DNA of 64,000 nucleotides, from NCBI GenBank assembly GCA_014804695.1, contig JAAUZJ010000030.1, forward strand, positions 1-64,000, given 5' to 3'. The stretch's first letter is position 1, and each line of letters starts with the position of its first letter. The translations under genes and the position numbers were made by a program. The stretch is from Lachnospiraceae bacterium (GTDB taxonomy: Bacteria; Bacillota; Clostridia; Lachnospirales; Lachnospiraceae). Below the pieces are notes generated by a model. That model was given only the letters and a program-made list of their open reading frames with translations. It did not search any database and was not told the DNA's origin. Positions 16,125 to 24,555 of this stretch are shown here, in pieces.

Positions 16125-17330
16125 ATGATTCATGCAGCTGTTTTAGGATACGGTACGGTAGGAAGTGGTGTCGTAGAGGTAATAGAAACCAATAAGGAAA
16201 GTATCAGTAAGAAAATTGGAGACGAAATAAATGTAAAATATATTTTGGATTTGCGGGAATTTCCCGGAGACCCTTGTGAAAAGAAGGTAGTCCACGATTT
16301 TGATATTATTCTGAATGATCCCGAGGTTTCAATTATCTGTGAGACAATGGGAGGAACCGAACCGGCACTTACTTTTTCAAGAAATGCGTTGCTTAAGGGT
16401 AAAAGTGTCTGTACTTCAAATAAGGAGCTTGTAGCGAATCATGGACCGGAGTTAATACGTATTGCTAAAGATAACAATTGTAATTATTTGTTTGAAGCAA
16501 GCGTAGGTGGCGGTATTCCGATCATACGGCCTATAAATTCCTCTCTCACCGCAGAGAATATTGATTCAATTACAGGTATTTTAAACGGTACGACAAATTA
16601 TATACTTACCAAAATGGATGAGGATAATGCAAATTTTGACGATGTGTTAAAAGAGGCTCAGAATAAGGGCTATGCCGAGAGAAACCCGGAGGCGGACATA
16701 GAGGGGTATGATGCCTGCCGTAAGATTGCAATTCTTTCTTCATTGGTAAAAGGTAAGAATGTTAAATATGAAAACATATATACTGAGGGCATTACAAAGA
16801 TTGAGGCAGCAGATTTTGCATATGCAGGAAAACTTAAGAAGGCCATCAAACTTTTGGCAATGTGCAAGAATACTGAGGATGGCTTTTATGCAATGGTAGC
16901 GCCTTTTATGATTCCAAAAGGACATCCGTTATACAGTGTCAGCGGTGTATTTAATGCTGTTTATGTGCATGGAAATATGCTTGGCGATTCTATGTATTAC
17001 GGGCGCGGAGCAGGTAAGCTGCCCACGGCGAGTGCCGTTGTATCCGATGTAATAGACTGTGCAAGACATATGGGTAAGACAATTATGTGCTTCTGGGATG
17101 CAGAGGATATGGAATTAATGGATATTGCGGATACTAAGCGCAGATTCTTTGTCCGCGTGCCTAAATCCGTGAAGGACAAGGTTATAGAGACTTTTAACAA
17201 TATTGAAGAAGTAGAATCGGTGGAAGAGGGCGAGTATGCTTTCGTAACACCTGTTATGAGTGAAAAATCATTTGATGAAAAAATTGCGCTTATAGGCGGA
17301 TGTATAAACAGAATCCGTATAGAGGATTAG
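16125..17330 (+). CDS. hom: Homoserine dehydrogenase
   Basis: 401 residues. It reduces aspartate semialdehyde to homoserine, the branch step to threonine and methionine. NAD(P) binding motif VLGYGTVGSGVVEVI at residues 5-19; catalytic region GILNGTTNYILTKM (about residues 149-162) and GYAERNPEADIEGYDACRKIAIL (about 183-205, conserved Asp and Lys). The C-terminal 60 residues (RRFFVRVPKSVKDKVIETFNNIEEVE) are shorter than the full ACT domain of many homologues and end at EED-type tail. It starts a run hom - PGM-like gene - aspartokinase. Confidence 0.95.
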   Translation: MIHAAVLGYGTVGSGVVEVIETNKESISKKIGDEINVKYILDLREFPGDPCEKKVVHDFDIILNDPEVSIICETMGGTEPALTFSRNALLKGKSVCTSNKELVANHGPELIRIAKDNNCNYLFEASVGGGIPIIRPINSSLTAENIDSITGILNGTTNYILTKMDEDNANFDDVLKEAQNKGYAERNPEADIEGYDACRKIAILSSLVKGKNVKYENIYTEGITKIEAADFAYAGKLKKAIKLLAMCKNTEDGFYAMVAPFMIPKGHPLYSVSGVFNAVYVHGNMLGDSMYYGRGAGKLPTASAVVSDVIDCARHMGKTIMCFWDAEDMELMDIADTKRRFFVRVPKSVKDKVIETFNNIEEVESVEEGEYAFVTPVMSEKSFDEKIALIGGCINRIRIED

Positions 17331-17386
17331 AAAGGTTGTCCTGACAGTTCATGCAGATGGGCTGAGAAAGGAGCATGGTTACAGTT

Positions 17387-18589
17387 ATGAAATATATAAT
17401 AGTTTTAGGTGATGGCATGGCAGATGAGCCGATTGAGAGTTTAAATGGAAAAACACCGCTTGAACATGCAATAACACCTGCTATGGATAGGCTTAGCAAG
17501 AAATCTGAAATTGGAATGGTACACACGATTCCGGATGGGATGAAGCCCGGTTCCGATACGGCGAATCTGTCGGTATTAGGATATGATCCGGCGAAATACT
17601 ATTCCGGCCGCTCTCCGTTAGAAGCGCTTAGTATCGGTGTTCCGATGCTGGATACGGACATTGCGATCCGCTGTAATATTGTTACAATTTCTGAGGATGA
17701 TGTCGCTTTTGAGGAAAAAACGATCATAGATCACAGCTCCGGTGAGATAAGTACGGAAGACTGCGATGTTTTACTAAAGGCAGTCAGAAGTGAGCTGGAA
17801 AGCGAAACTTATAAATTTTATACAGGAACAAGTTACAGACACTGTCTTATATGGGACAAAGGAGAAGTGGTTGGGCTTACACCGCCGCATGATGTGCTGG
17901 GGCAGCAGATTGGAAAATATCTTCCGCAGGATGCCATGCTTCGTGATATGATGAAGAAGAGCTATGATATTTTGGTGAATCATCCGATAAATATCGAGCG
18001 TAAGAAAAAAGGGCTTAATCCTGCTAACTGTTGTTGGTTCTGGGGAGCGGGTACAAAACCTATGCTTTCTTCATTTGAAGAAAAAACGGGAAAGAAAGGT
18101 ATTATGATATCTGCCGTAGACCTTTTAAAAGGAATCGCGGTAGGCGCAGGAATGGGAGCCCCGCAGGTAGAAGGCGCAAACGGCGGTCTGAATACCAATT
18201 ATGAAGGTAAAACTCAGGCAGCCCTTAAAGCATTGCTTGAGGATGGTTATGATTTCGCCTATATTCATCTGGAAGCACCTGATGAAATGGGACATCAGGG
18301 TAGTGTAGAGCGTAAAGTAAAAGCCATTGAGTATCTGGATGCCAGAGTTATAGCGCCTTTGTGCAAGGGGCTTGATGATAAAGGCACACAGTATCGTATG
18401 CTGGTGCTTCCTGACCATCCTACGCCAATAAGAGTCAGGACACATACTTCGGACAGTGTACCGTATATGCTTTATGACAGCACCAATGAGCTTGATAAGA
18501 CTTGGAATTATAATGAAAAAGAAGGTCGTATAAGTGGCAATTTAATAGAAGAAGGCCATAAACTGATAGACCACTTGTTTGAAGTGTAA
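17387..18589 (+). CDS. Cofactor-independent phosphoglycerate mutase-like protein, proposed homoserine kinase
   Basis: 400 residues of the alkaline phosphatase/iPGM superfamily (ApgM type): IIVLGDGMADEPIESLNGKTPLEHA with a metal-binding Asp at the N-terminus, MKPGSDTANLSVLGYDP with the nucleophile Thr/Ser region (about residues 48-64), AYIHLEAPDEMGHQG (about 285-299) and LPDHPTPIRVRTHTSDSVPY (about 342-361). This subfamily has been called a proposed homoserine kinase because it repeatedly sits beside homoserine dehydrogenase, exactly as here between hom and aspartokinase. No GHMP-type thrB is in the window. ATG 17387 was chosen because MKYIIVLGDGMAD is the usual start; an in-frame ATG at 17375 lies too close to the AAAGGAG. 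Confidence 0.85.
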   Translation: MKYIIVLGDGMADEPIESLNGKTPLEHAITPAMDRLSKKSEIGMVHTIPDGMKPGSDTANLSVLGYDPAKYYSGRSPLEALSIGVPMLDTDIAIRCNIVTISEDDVAFEEKTIIDHSSGEISTEDCDVLLKAVRSELESETYKFYTGTSYRHCLIWDKGEVVGLTPPHDVLGQQIGKYLPQDAMLRDMMKKSYDILVNHPINIERKKKGLNPANCCWFWGAGTKPMLSSFEEKTGKKGIMISAVDLLKGIAVGAGMGAPQVEGANGGLNTNYEGKTQAALKALLEDGYDFAYIHLEAPDEMGHQGSVERKVKAIEYLDARVIAPLCKGLDDKGTQYRMLVLPDHPTPIRVRTHTSDSVPYMLYDSTNELDKTWNYNEKEGRISGNLIEEGHKLIDHLFEV

Positions 18590-18676
18590 AGGTATAGTAT
18601 TGAAGTCATAAATTTATATACAGAGTATTATATAAATGTGAAGATAAAATTTTCTGAAAGAGGATGAGTATTAATT

Positions 18677-19996
18677 ATGAGAAAAGTAGTGAAATTCGGA
18701 GGCAGTTCGCTTGCCAGTGCTGAGCAGTTTAAAAAAGTCGGTGATATAATCCGTTCGGATAAAGAGCGTAAATTTGTAGTCCCTTCCGCACCCGGAAAGA
18801 GATATGATGATGACACAAAAGTGACTGATATGCTTTATGAATGTTATGCTCTGGCGGAAGAGGGTAAGGACTTCAAAGGAAAATTAAATGAAATAAAGGC
18901 AAGATATCAGGAAATTATAGACGGTCTTTCGTTAACTCTTTCCCTTGAAGATGAATTTAAGACAATAGCTAAGAATTTCAAGGATAAATCCGGAAAAGAT
19001 TATGCAGCTTCAAGAGGTGAGTATTTAAACGGTATAATAATGGCAAATTATTTGGGTTATGAGTTTGTTGATGCCGCAGAAGTAATTTTGTTCGGAGAGA
19101 ATGGCGAATATGACATGGAGAAGACCAACGAGCTTATGAGGGCACGTCTTTTATCTTTAGAGGCGGCAGTGGTTCCGGGCTTTTACGGTGCATATGAGGA
19201 TGGAAGTGTCAAAACTTTTTCACGCGGCGGTTCAGATATTACCGGATCTATTGTTGCGAGGGCGATTAAGGCTGACGTGTATGAGAATTGGACTGATGTT
19301 TCAGGCTTTATGGTTGCAGATCCGCGAATCATCTATAAGCCCAAAAGCATTGACACCATAACCTACAAAGAACTTAGAGAGCTTGCGTACATGGGAGCGA
19401 CCGTTCTTCATGAAGATGCTATCTTTCCGGTAAGAAGCGAGGGAATTCCTATCAACATTAAAAATACCAATTCCCCGGATGATGACGGTACATGGATAGT
19501 GGAAAGCACATGCCAGAAACCCAAGTATGTAATTACAGGAATTGCCGGTAAAAAAGGATTTTGTGCGGTTAATATTGAAAAAGACTGTATGAATTCAGAA
19601 ATAGGTTTTGGCCGTAAGGTTTTACAGGCATTTGAGGATAACGGTATTTCGTTTGAACATGTACCTTCAGGCATTGATACGATGACAGTATTTGTTCATC
19701 AGGATGAATTCATGCATAAAGAACAGAAAGTTGTTTCGGGAATTCACAGACTTGCAGATCCAGACACAATAGATATAGAGGCGGATCTTGCACTTATCGC
19801 GGTTGTTGGTCGGGGAATGAAGTCTACAAGAGGAACTGCAGGCAGAATTTTTTCAGCGCTGGCACATTCCAATATTAATGTCAAAATGATAGATCAGGGT
19901 TCAAGTGAGCTCAATATCATAATCGGTGTTGCAAATGCGGATTTTGAGACTGCGATTAAGGCTATATATGATATTTTCGTTTTGAGCCAGTTGTAA
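18677..19996 (+). CDS. Aspartokinase
   Basis: 439 residues, monofunctional aspartate kinase. It phosphorylates aspartate in the first step to lysine, threonine and methionine. Motifs: KFGGSSLASAEQF (residues 6-18), GRGGSDITGS-type site FSRGGSDITGSIVARAI (about 175-191) and two C-terminal ACT regulatory domains (about 300-439, including GRGMKSTRGTAGRIFSALAHSNINVKMIDQGSSELNIIIGV). The intergenic gap of 87 bp after the PGM-like gene contains no terminator, so the three genes may be one operon. No lysine riboswitch precedes it, so feedback through the ACT domains is the likelier control. Confidence 0.95.
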   Translation: MRKVVKFGGSSLASAEQFKKVGDIIRSDKERKFVVPSAPGKRYDDDTKVTDMLYECYALAEEGKDFKGKLNEIKARYQEIIDGLSLTLSLEDEFKTIAKNFKDKSGKDYAASRGEYLNGIIMANYLGYEFVDAAEVILFGENGEYDMEKTNELMRARLLSLEAAVVPGFYGAYEDGSVKTFSRGGSDITGSIVARAIKADVYENWTDVSGFMVADPRIIYKPKSIDTITYKELRELAYMGATVLHEDAIFPVRSEGIPINIKNTNSPDDDGTWIVESTCQKPKYVITGIAGKKGFCAVNIEKDCMNSEIGFGRKVLQAFEDNGISFEHVPSGIDTMTVFVHQDEFMHKEQKVVSGIHRLADPDTIDIEADLALIAVVGRGMKSTRGTAGRIFSALAHSNINVKMIDQGSSELNIIIGVANADFETAIKAIYDIFVLSQL

Positions 19997-20063
19997 TTGG
20001 CTATGTAGCAATAATTAACTATATAGCAGTAATAAAATATAGAATTGAGAAACAAAACTTAAT

Positions 20064-20102
20064 AAAAATGCCGGTGTCTTATATATGGATACCGGCATTT
20101 TT
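20064..20102. terminator. Terminator after aspartokinase
   Basis: Perfect 12-bp stem AAAAATGCCGGT (20064-20075) with ACCGGCATTTTT (20091-20102). A-run and T-run on both sides allow bidirectional action between the convergent aspartokinase and LUD genes. Confidence 0.85.
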
Positions 20103-20186
20103 ATGCAATATTTTAAGTATAAATTCAGTTTAATACGCTGTTTCCTTAATACTAATTTAATTTCAGTTTATTTCAGTCCAATTATT

Positions 20187-20822
20187 TTAGTATCCTAATT
20201 CCTCACCCACAAGGTACACCTTAATTCTTCCGGTATGTCCGCTTCGCCTCGTTACAACAATCTGATTACAGAAACAATTCGGTGAGAGACAGTCATGGCA
20301 GTGTCCTGATACGGCACAGGGAATGTCTTTGTTTAGACGGATGGCATTAGGCGGGGATGCCATATTTCTGACTCTGGCAATACCGCTTTCAACATCGGTG
20401 ACAATCTTATTCATTCCGACAACTATAATAACATGCGATGGTCCATGTATCAGGCATGCCACGCGGTTGCCGTTTCCATCAATATTTATCAATTCACCGT
20501 CAATAGTAACAGCATTGCTGCTCATTAGATAATAGTCGGAAAGGACAGTCTTTGCATATATCTGCCTTGCTTCTTCGGGAGTTTTTGCGAGGCTTCTGTC
20601 AATCAATTCATAACACTCGTTATGTATGGCATCCATAAGTCCGATTTCCTTAATTGTTTCACTTCCACCCCAACCGATCACGCTTCCCTCCGGAATGGAG
20701 CTGGTAATAGCCTTTACACATTCGGCGCCTGTTTCAAAATAGTACCCTTCCATATTTCTTTTTTCAAGGTTTTTAATAATTGATTTTGCCATTGCCGCAA
20801 ATGCTGCAGTTTTATGGGTCAT
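20187..20822 (-). CDS. LUD-domain protein (DUF162, lactate utilisation-like)
   Basis: 211 residues matching the LUD superfamily: VIGWGGSETIKEIGL (about residues 48-62), SSNAVTIDGELINIDGNGNRVACLIHGPSHVIIVVGMNKIV (about 101-141) and a Cys-rich segment CAVSGHCHDCLSPNCFCNQIVVTRR (about 168-192) that may bind metal. LutC and LutB take part in lactate oxidation, but stand-alone members with this Cys cluster are of unknown function. Ribosome binding site AAGGAGG precedes ATG. No lutA or lutB neighbours are present. Confidence 0.85.
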   Translation of the reverse strand: MTHKTAAFAAMAKSIIKNLEKRNMEGYYFETGAECVKAITSSIPEGSVIGWGGSETIKEIGLMDAIHNECYELIDRSLAKTPEEARQIYAKTVLSDYYLMSSNAVTIDGELINIDGNGNRVACLIHGPSHVIIVVGMNKIVTDVESGIARVRNMASPPNAIRLNKDIPCAVSGHCHDCLSPNCFCNQIVVTRRSGHTGRIKVYLVGEELGY

Positions 20823-20976
20823 GGTAAGAACCTCCTTGTAATGATGTGTTATTATATTATATCAGTTTTTATATATTTGATTTAACTGTAAATATCGGAA
20901 AGAAAAGTAAAAAGTGTGAAAAAATGTAAATTAAAATAAAAAAATGAAAAAATTTAAATTTTTTTCAAAAAAAGTG

Positions 20977-21004
20977 TTGACAAATTAATATGGCGTGTTA
21001 TAAT
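20977..21004 (+). promoter_or_regulatory. Consensus sigma-A promoter of possible ncRNA
   Basis: TTGACA (20977-20982), 16 bases, TATAAT (20999-21004): both hexamers are perfect. The 35 bp upstream is an A/T-rich tract that could act as an UP element. No gene of normal size follows for 500 bp. Confidence 0.75.
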
Positions 21005-21010
21005 AAAATC

Positions 21011-21336
21011 ACAAAGAAACAAAATTCATATAGATATCCTAAGAAAGAGAGGTACGGACCACCAAAAACTTAATCTAAAACCCATTTAAAGTACAAATGA
21101 ATAAGGAAACTAAAGAAGAAAAAGAATGATTTAATCAGGAATCATATCAAAAATCAATCGTAGTCGAGTACAGAGGAAAAAGTAGCGCAAGACCTAAGAT
21201 AAAAGATAAGGCTCGTTACAGTATATTAATACAAAGGAAAAGTGGAAAGAGTACGAAGGAAGAAAAATGGAGGTATGGACCAGTGGATACAATAGTTTAG
21301 AAGCGGGTGTTGATCGCAAGGATTGATGCCCGCTTC
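21011..21336 (+). ncRNA. Possible unclassified non-coding RNA, purine-rich
   Basis: About 325 nt downstream of a perfect promoter, with no ORF longer than about 20 codons. The 3' end is a long stem (GAAGCGGG 21300-21307 with CCCGCTTC 21329-21336, continued inward by eight further pairs including wobbles). It lacks a T-run, so it may be a folded domain rather than a terminator. A 13-nt motif GAGGTACGGACCA (21049) recurs as GAGGTATGGACCA (21270). It does not look like RNase P RNA, tmRNA, SRP RNA or 6S RNA. A 19-codon ORF (21267-21326, MEVWTSGYNSLEAGVDRKD) with AAGGAAG before it overlaps the 3' stem, so a peptide-encoding or dual RNA is possible. Confidence 0.4.
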
Positions 21337-21517
21337 CTCGTTATGTTGAAATGAATGATTAACAAAATGGGGGATAGAAAAAATAGTGTGGTAAATTGTC
21401 TGGAAATAGTTTATTATATACTATATATAGAAAAATTTATACATTTAACAATACGTTGCAGAAACCTAAGTTATGCCGAAGTAATTTCTGGCATCGCGGA
21501 AAGGCATGGGTATTTAT

Positions 21518-23170
21518 ATGATAAAATTGTTTGACCGACGTAAACATATTATTACGGAGGAGGAAGCGGCGGATGATACATCATCTGAGGTGGCAATCAA
21601 TGAGCATGAGTTGGATCCTGTAGAATCAGAACAGCCTTCCAGTGGGGAAGAAACAGATAATATAGAAGAATCCGATAATAATATATCCTCACAAGATGAA
21701 GAACCCTCACAAGATGAAGAACCCTCACAAGATGAAAAACCTTCACAAGATGAAGAATCCTCACAGAACGAAGGATCCTCACAAGATGAAGATGAAATTG
21801 ATTCAGACGAAGAATTGGAAGAAGATTCTGCTCTCTCACCTGAAAGAGATGCGTCATACGAAGAAAACCGGCGTGCATACAGGCGTAAAAGACGTATACG
21901 AAATCAGATAATTGCATATGGCGTGGTAGTGATTTTTATGGCAGTGATAATTGCTGCCGGTATTATGGCTGGTCACAAGGTTTCCAGTATAATTAAGGAA
22001 AAAAGACAAAATGAGGAGCAACTTGTTCAGCAGGCCGAAGGACAGGACGTAGAGGGTGATAATCAGTCTGAGGAAATATTGATTGAAGAACCTCCTGAAA
22101 TAGAGGAAGTTAGTTTGGACGAACAATTGGAAGAAATCGTAAATAATTGTATATCGGTTATGCCGTTAGAGGATAAAGTAGCCGGGCTTTTTATCATTTC
22201 ACCTGAGGCGCTTACAGGCTATACAACGGTGCTACAGGCAGGAGAGGCCACACAGGAGGCCTTGAGCAAGTATGCAGTAGGCGGATTGATATATTTTTCA
22301 CAAAATATTGAAGATAAAGAGCAACTTTCACAGATGCTTTCCAATACTGTTGCGATGAGCAAATATCCGATTTTCCTTGGGGTAGATGAAGAGGGCGGTT
22401 CTGTAAGCCGAGTGGCAAACAGCACTATTGAAGTTGCGCAGGTCGGTGATATGCTTACAATAGGTGAGTCCGGTGATACAACGGCTGCGTATGAAGCAGG
22501 AATTACGATAGGTTCTTATTTAAAAGACCTTGGTTTCAATTTGGATTTTGCTCCGGTAGCAGATATTGTGGTAGATGCACGAAGTTCACCCTTGGAAAAA
22601 CGGTCATTTGGTGCGGAACCATCGCTTTGTGCAGATATGGTATCTAACATGGTAGAGGGTATACAGGGAACTTCCGTAAGCGCATGCCTTAAGCACTTTC
22701 CGGGCATAGGAGATTCAAAAGATGATATGCATGAAGGAAAGGCAGAGACAACCAAGACGCTGGACGAAATGAAAAACTCAGATTTTATCCCATTTCAGGC
22801 AGGTATTGAGTCTGGAGTAGACCTTATTATGGTAAGCCATATTACTGCTTCCGCTGTGGATACGGAAGGAACGCCAAGCTCATTATCAAAGATTATGATT
22901 ACAGATGTGCTTCGCACGGAACTTGGGTTTGAAGGTGTTGTTATAACGGACGCGTTGGATATGAGCGCGATTTCTGATTACTATACTTCTGAAGAAGCAG
23001 CAGTTAATGCTATAGCAGCCGGAGCAGATATGCTTCTGATGCCGGAAGATTTTGAGGCGGCATATGACGGTGTATTGGCGGCTGTCCAGAATGGAAGAAT
23101 TTCGGAAGAAAGAATAGATGAGTCATTGAGAAGAATTTATAGGATTAAGTATGCCGATAAATTGGAATGA
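21518..23170 (+). CDS. Membrane-anchored glycoside hydrolase family 3 (NagZ-like beta-N-acetylhexosaminidase)
   Basis: 550 residues. Residues 10-110 are an acidic cytoplasmic tail with hexapeptide repeats (SSQDEE/PSQDEE); one membrane segment follows (about 133-152, IIAYGVVVIFMAVIIAAGIMAG), placing the enzyme outside. The catalytic GH3 N-terminal domain spans about 205-550: IFLGVDEEGGSVSRV, APVADIVVD, SACLKHFPGIGDSKDDMHEG (the KHFPG..D..H catalytic loop of NagZ), VSHITASA and VVITDALDMSAI (Asp nucleophile). It should cleave N-acetylglucosamine from cell wall muropeptides or other glycans. ATG 21506 is an alternative start, but it lies too close to AAAGG. No other gene follows before the tRNA. 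Confidence 0.85.
   Translation: MIKLFDRRKHIITEEEAADDTSSEVAINEHELDPVESEQPSSGEETDNIEESDNNISSQDEEPSQDEEPSQDEKPSQDEESSQNEGSSQDEDEIDSDEELEEDSALSPERDASYEENRRAYRRKRRIRNQIIAYGVVVIFMAVIIAAGIMAGHKVSSIIKEKRQNEEQLVQQAEGQDVEGDNQSEEILIEEPPEIEEVSLDEQLEEIVNNCISVMPLEDKVAGLFIISPEALTGYTTVLQAGEATQEALSKYAVGGLIYFSQNIEDKEQLSQMLSNTVAMSKYPIFLGVDEEGGSVSRVANSTIEVAQVGDMLTIGESGDTTAAYEAGITIGSYLKDLGFNLDFAPVADIVVDARSSPLEKRSFGAEPSLCADMVSNMVEGIQGTSVSACLKHFPGIGDSKDDMHEGKAETTKTLDEMKNSDFIPFQAGIESGVDLIMVSHITASAVDTEGTPSSLSKIMITDVLRTELGFEGVVITDALDMSAISDYYTSEEAAVNAIAAGADMLLMPEDFEAAYDGVLAAVQNGRISEERIDESLRRIYRIKYADKLE
21686..21793 (+). repeat. Six 18-bp coding tandem repeats in the GH3 gene
   Basis: Six direct units of the type TCCTCACAAGATGAAGAA encoding (S/P)SQDEE-like hexapeptides. 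Units 2 and 3 are nearly identical, indicating recent expansion or slippage. The repeat lengthens the disordered cytoplasmic tail. Confidence 0.8.
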
Positions 23171-23230
23171 GATTGATTTGTAAAGTGAATTTGCGAAATT
23201 TTCTGAATTTATTAAATTTGTTTTTGGGCG

Positions 23231-23259
23231 TTGACAAAAGCAATTAAGTGTAGTATGCT
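23231..23259 (+). promoter_or_regulatory. Promoter of tRNA-Gly
   Basis: TTGACA (23231-23236), 17 bases, TATGCT (23254-23259), 74 bp before the tRNA. Confidence 0.65.
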
Positions 23260-23332
23260 ATTACTTGTCTGAAAGAGATGGCTGTTAAATGGGTATGATG
23301 TTTATCAGTTTTCTCAATAAGATAAGTGATAT

Positions 23333-23405
23333 GCGCGAGTGGCTCAGTTGGTGGAGCGCGACCTTGCCAAGGTCGAGGCCGCGGGTTCGAGTCCCGTCTC
23401 GCGCT
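23333..23405 (+). tRNA. tRNA-Gly (anticodon GCC)
   Basis: 73 nt with full cloverleaf: acceptor GCGCGAG with CTCGCGC, anticodon stem CGACC with GGTCG and loop TTGCCAA (anticodon GCC), T-arm GCGGG-TTCGAGT-CCCGT. The CCA end is not encoded. Its last 20 bases form the left attachment site of the prophage, and the integrated copy leaves the tRNA intact. Confidence 0.97.
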
Positions 23406-23409
23406 CTTG
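23386..23409. repeat. attL: 24-bp direct repeat in tRNA-Gly 3' end
   Basis: Starts at the T-loop TTCGAG of tRNA-Gly and runs four bases past its end (CTTG). It is identical to 31505-31528, giving the core of the integrase attachment site. Confidence 0.92.
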
Positions 23410-23418
23410 CCTATTATG

Positions 23419-23439
23419 TACCCGGTAGTCTGCCGGGTA
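23419..23439 (+). terminator. Terminator after tRNA-Gly, on the phage side
   Basis: 7-bp stem TACCCGG with CCGGGTA and 7-nt loop, followed by a run of seven Ts. Because it lies inside the element, the phage supplies a terminator to the tRNA after integration; the displaced host one is at 31538. Confidence 0.8.
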
Positions 23440-23478
23440 TTTTTTTGTTTATAGTTACAAATAATTAAATACTATATG

Positions 23479-24555
23479 TTATTTAATATTGAAGTCCAGC
23501 CCCTTCTGCATATATTCAAGAAGGACGCTATAGTTATCTTTATAGTTCAGTATGTAGTTGCGTTCAGTAGTCACCATCTCGGAGTGGCCGAGCAGATCGC
23601 TTATATATCTGGTAGGCATCCCAGACGCATGCAGCATGGTTGCAAAGGTCTTGCGTATCATATGCGTGTTAAAATATTTAACTTCAGCGTACTGGCAGAG
23701 CCGGCGGAGCGTCCGGTCAAGGGAGCGGACAAGGATCGTATCTTTTCCGTCATACGCAAGGCAGCGGTTATGGTACCGGCATGACTCATGGTGTGCCTTA
23801 AGCTGCTGCAGTATATAGACCGCTTCGGGCAGCAGGGGGATCTCCCTTACGGAGTATATTGTTTTGGTATCTTCAACAATGCGGTACACCATAGAGCCAG
23901 AGCGGTTGCCTTCGTCGTCACGTTCATAAGACTTTGTTTCGGTCTTGAAGATCCGGACGACCTTTTTGTCAAAGTCAACATCCTGCCAGTTTAAGGCTGC
24001 AAGCTCACCGATGCGAAGCCCCAGGAAGAAATTCAGGACAAGGCAGAGGCAGGCTGAACGTTTGAGTGGATAAATGTTACAGATGACCACAAGCTTTATA
24101 AGTTTTTCAACATCTGCCCTGGGAACTGCAAAGTCCTGATGCAGATCATGGACGATCTTTCCCTCCGGTATGTATCTTTTAACCATGTGCCAGTCTATCA
24201 GGCGGGCACCGCCGAGCCCTAAGTCCCTGGCATATACCATTACATTGTTTATTATCTGGTATATCCTCTTGAATTCTTTTACCGTTATATTTCCACATCC
24301 TATAATGATCTCCGTAATAAAGCGGACTGCGGTATCCTCATTAATGGAAGAGATGTTCTGCAGAACAAGCCAGCTGCCGGCATAGTAACGGTTATATGTC
24401 GCTTCCAGACGGTCACAGCTCTGGGCGCGGATCACGTTCATTTTCATGAGAAACCATTTCTTATATGCTGTTTCAAATGTCATTTCATCAATCTCAGGCG
24501 TTTCAACCGCGCCGCTGCGCATGCCCATATCTATCCATTCTTCAAGACTTACCAT
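23479..24555 (-). CDS. int: Phage tyrosine integrase
   Basis: 358 residues. An N-terminal SAM-like core-binding region is at about residues 25-135, and the catalytic domain at about 150-355 carries GLRIGELAALNW (Arg of the RKHRHY set), HMIRKTFATMLHASG (His-x-x-Arg), ISDLLGHSEMVTTERNYI (His and nucleophile Tyr). It catalyses site-specific recombination between phage and tRNA-Gly. It lies next to attL with its 3' end toward the tRNA. Ribosome binding site AGGAGAAG precedes ATG. Many filamentous phages borrow host XerCD; this one encodes its own enzyme. Confidence 0.93.
   Translation of the reverse strand: MVSLEEWIDMGMRSGAVETPEIDEMTFETAYKKWFLMKMNVIRAQSCDRLEATYNRYYAGSWLVLQNISSINEDTAVRFITEIIIGCGNITVKEFKRIYQIINNVMVYARDLGLGGARLIDWHMVKRYIPEGKIVHDLHQDFAVPRADVEKLIKLVVICNIYPLKRSACLCLVLNFFLGLRIGELAALNWQDVDFDKKVVRIFKTETKSYERDDEGNRSGSMVYRIVEDTKTIYSVREIPLLPEAVYILQQLKAHHESCRYHNRCLAYDGKDTILVRSLDRTLRRLCQYAEVKYFNTHMIRKTFATMLHASGMPTRYISDLLGHSEMVTTERNYILNYKDNYSVLLEYMQKGLDFNIK

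Noticed and set aside
20880-21340. Considered RNase P RNA, tmRNA, 6S RNA or a riboswitch for this region.
   Set aside because: None of their conserved core motifs could be found, and no gene follows close enough for a riboswitch.
21686-21793. The 18-bp repeats looked at first like a small CRISPR-like array.
   Set aside because: Units are contiguous without spacers and in frame with a protein.
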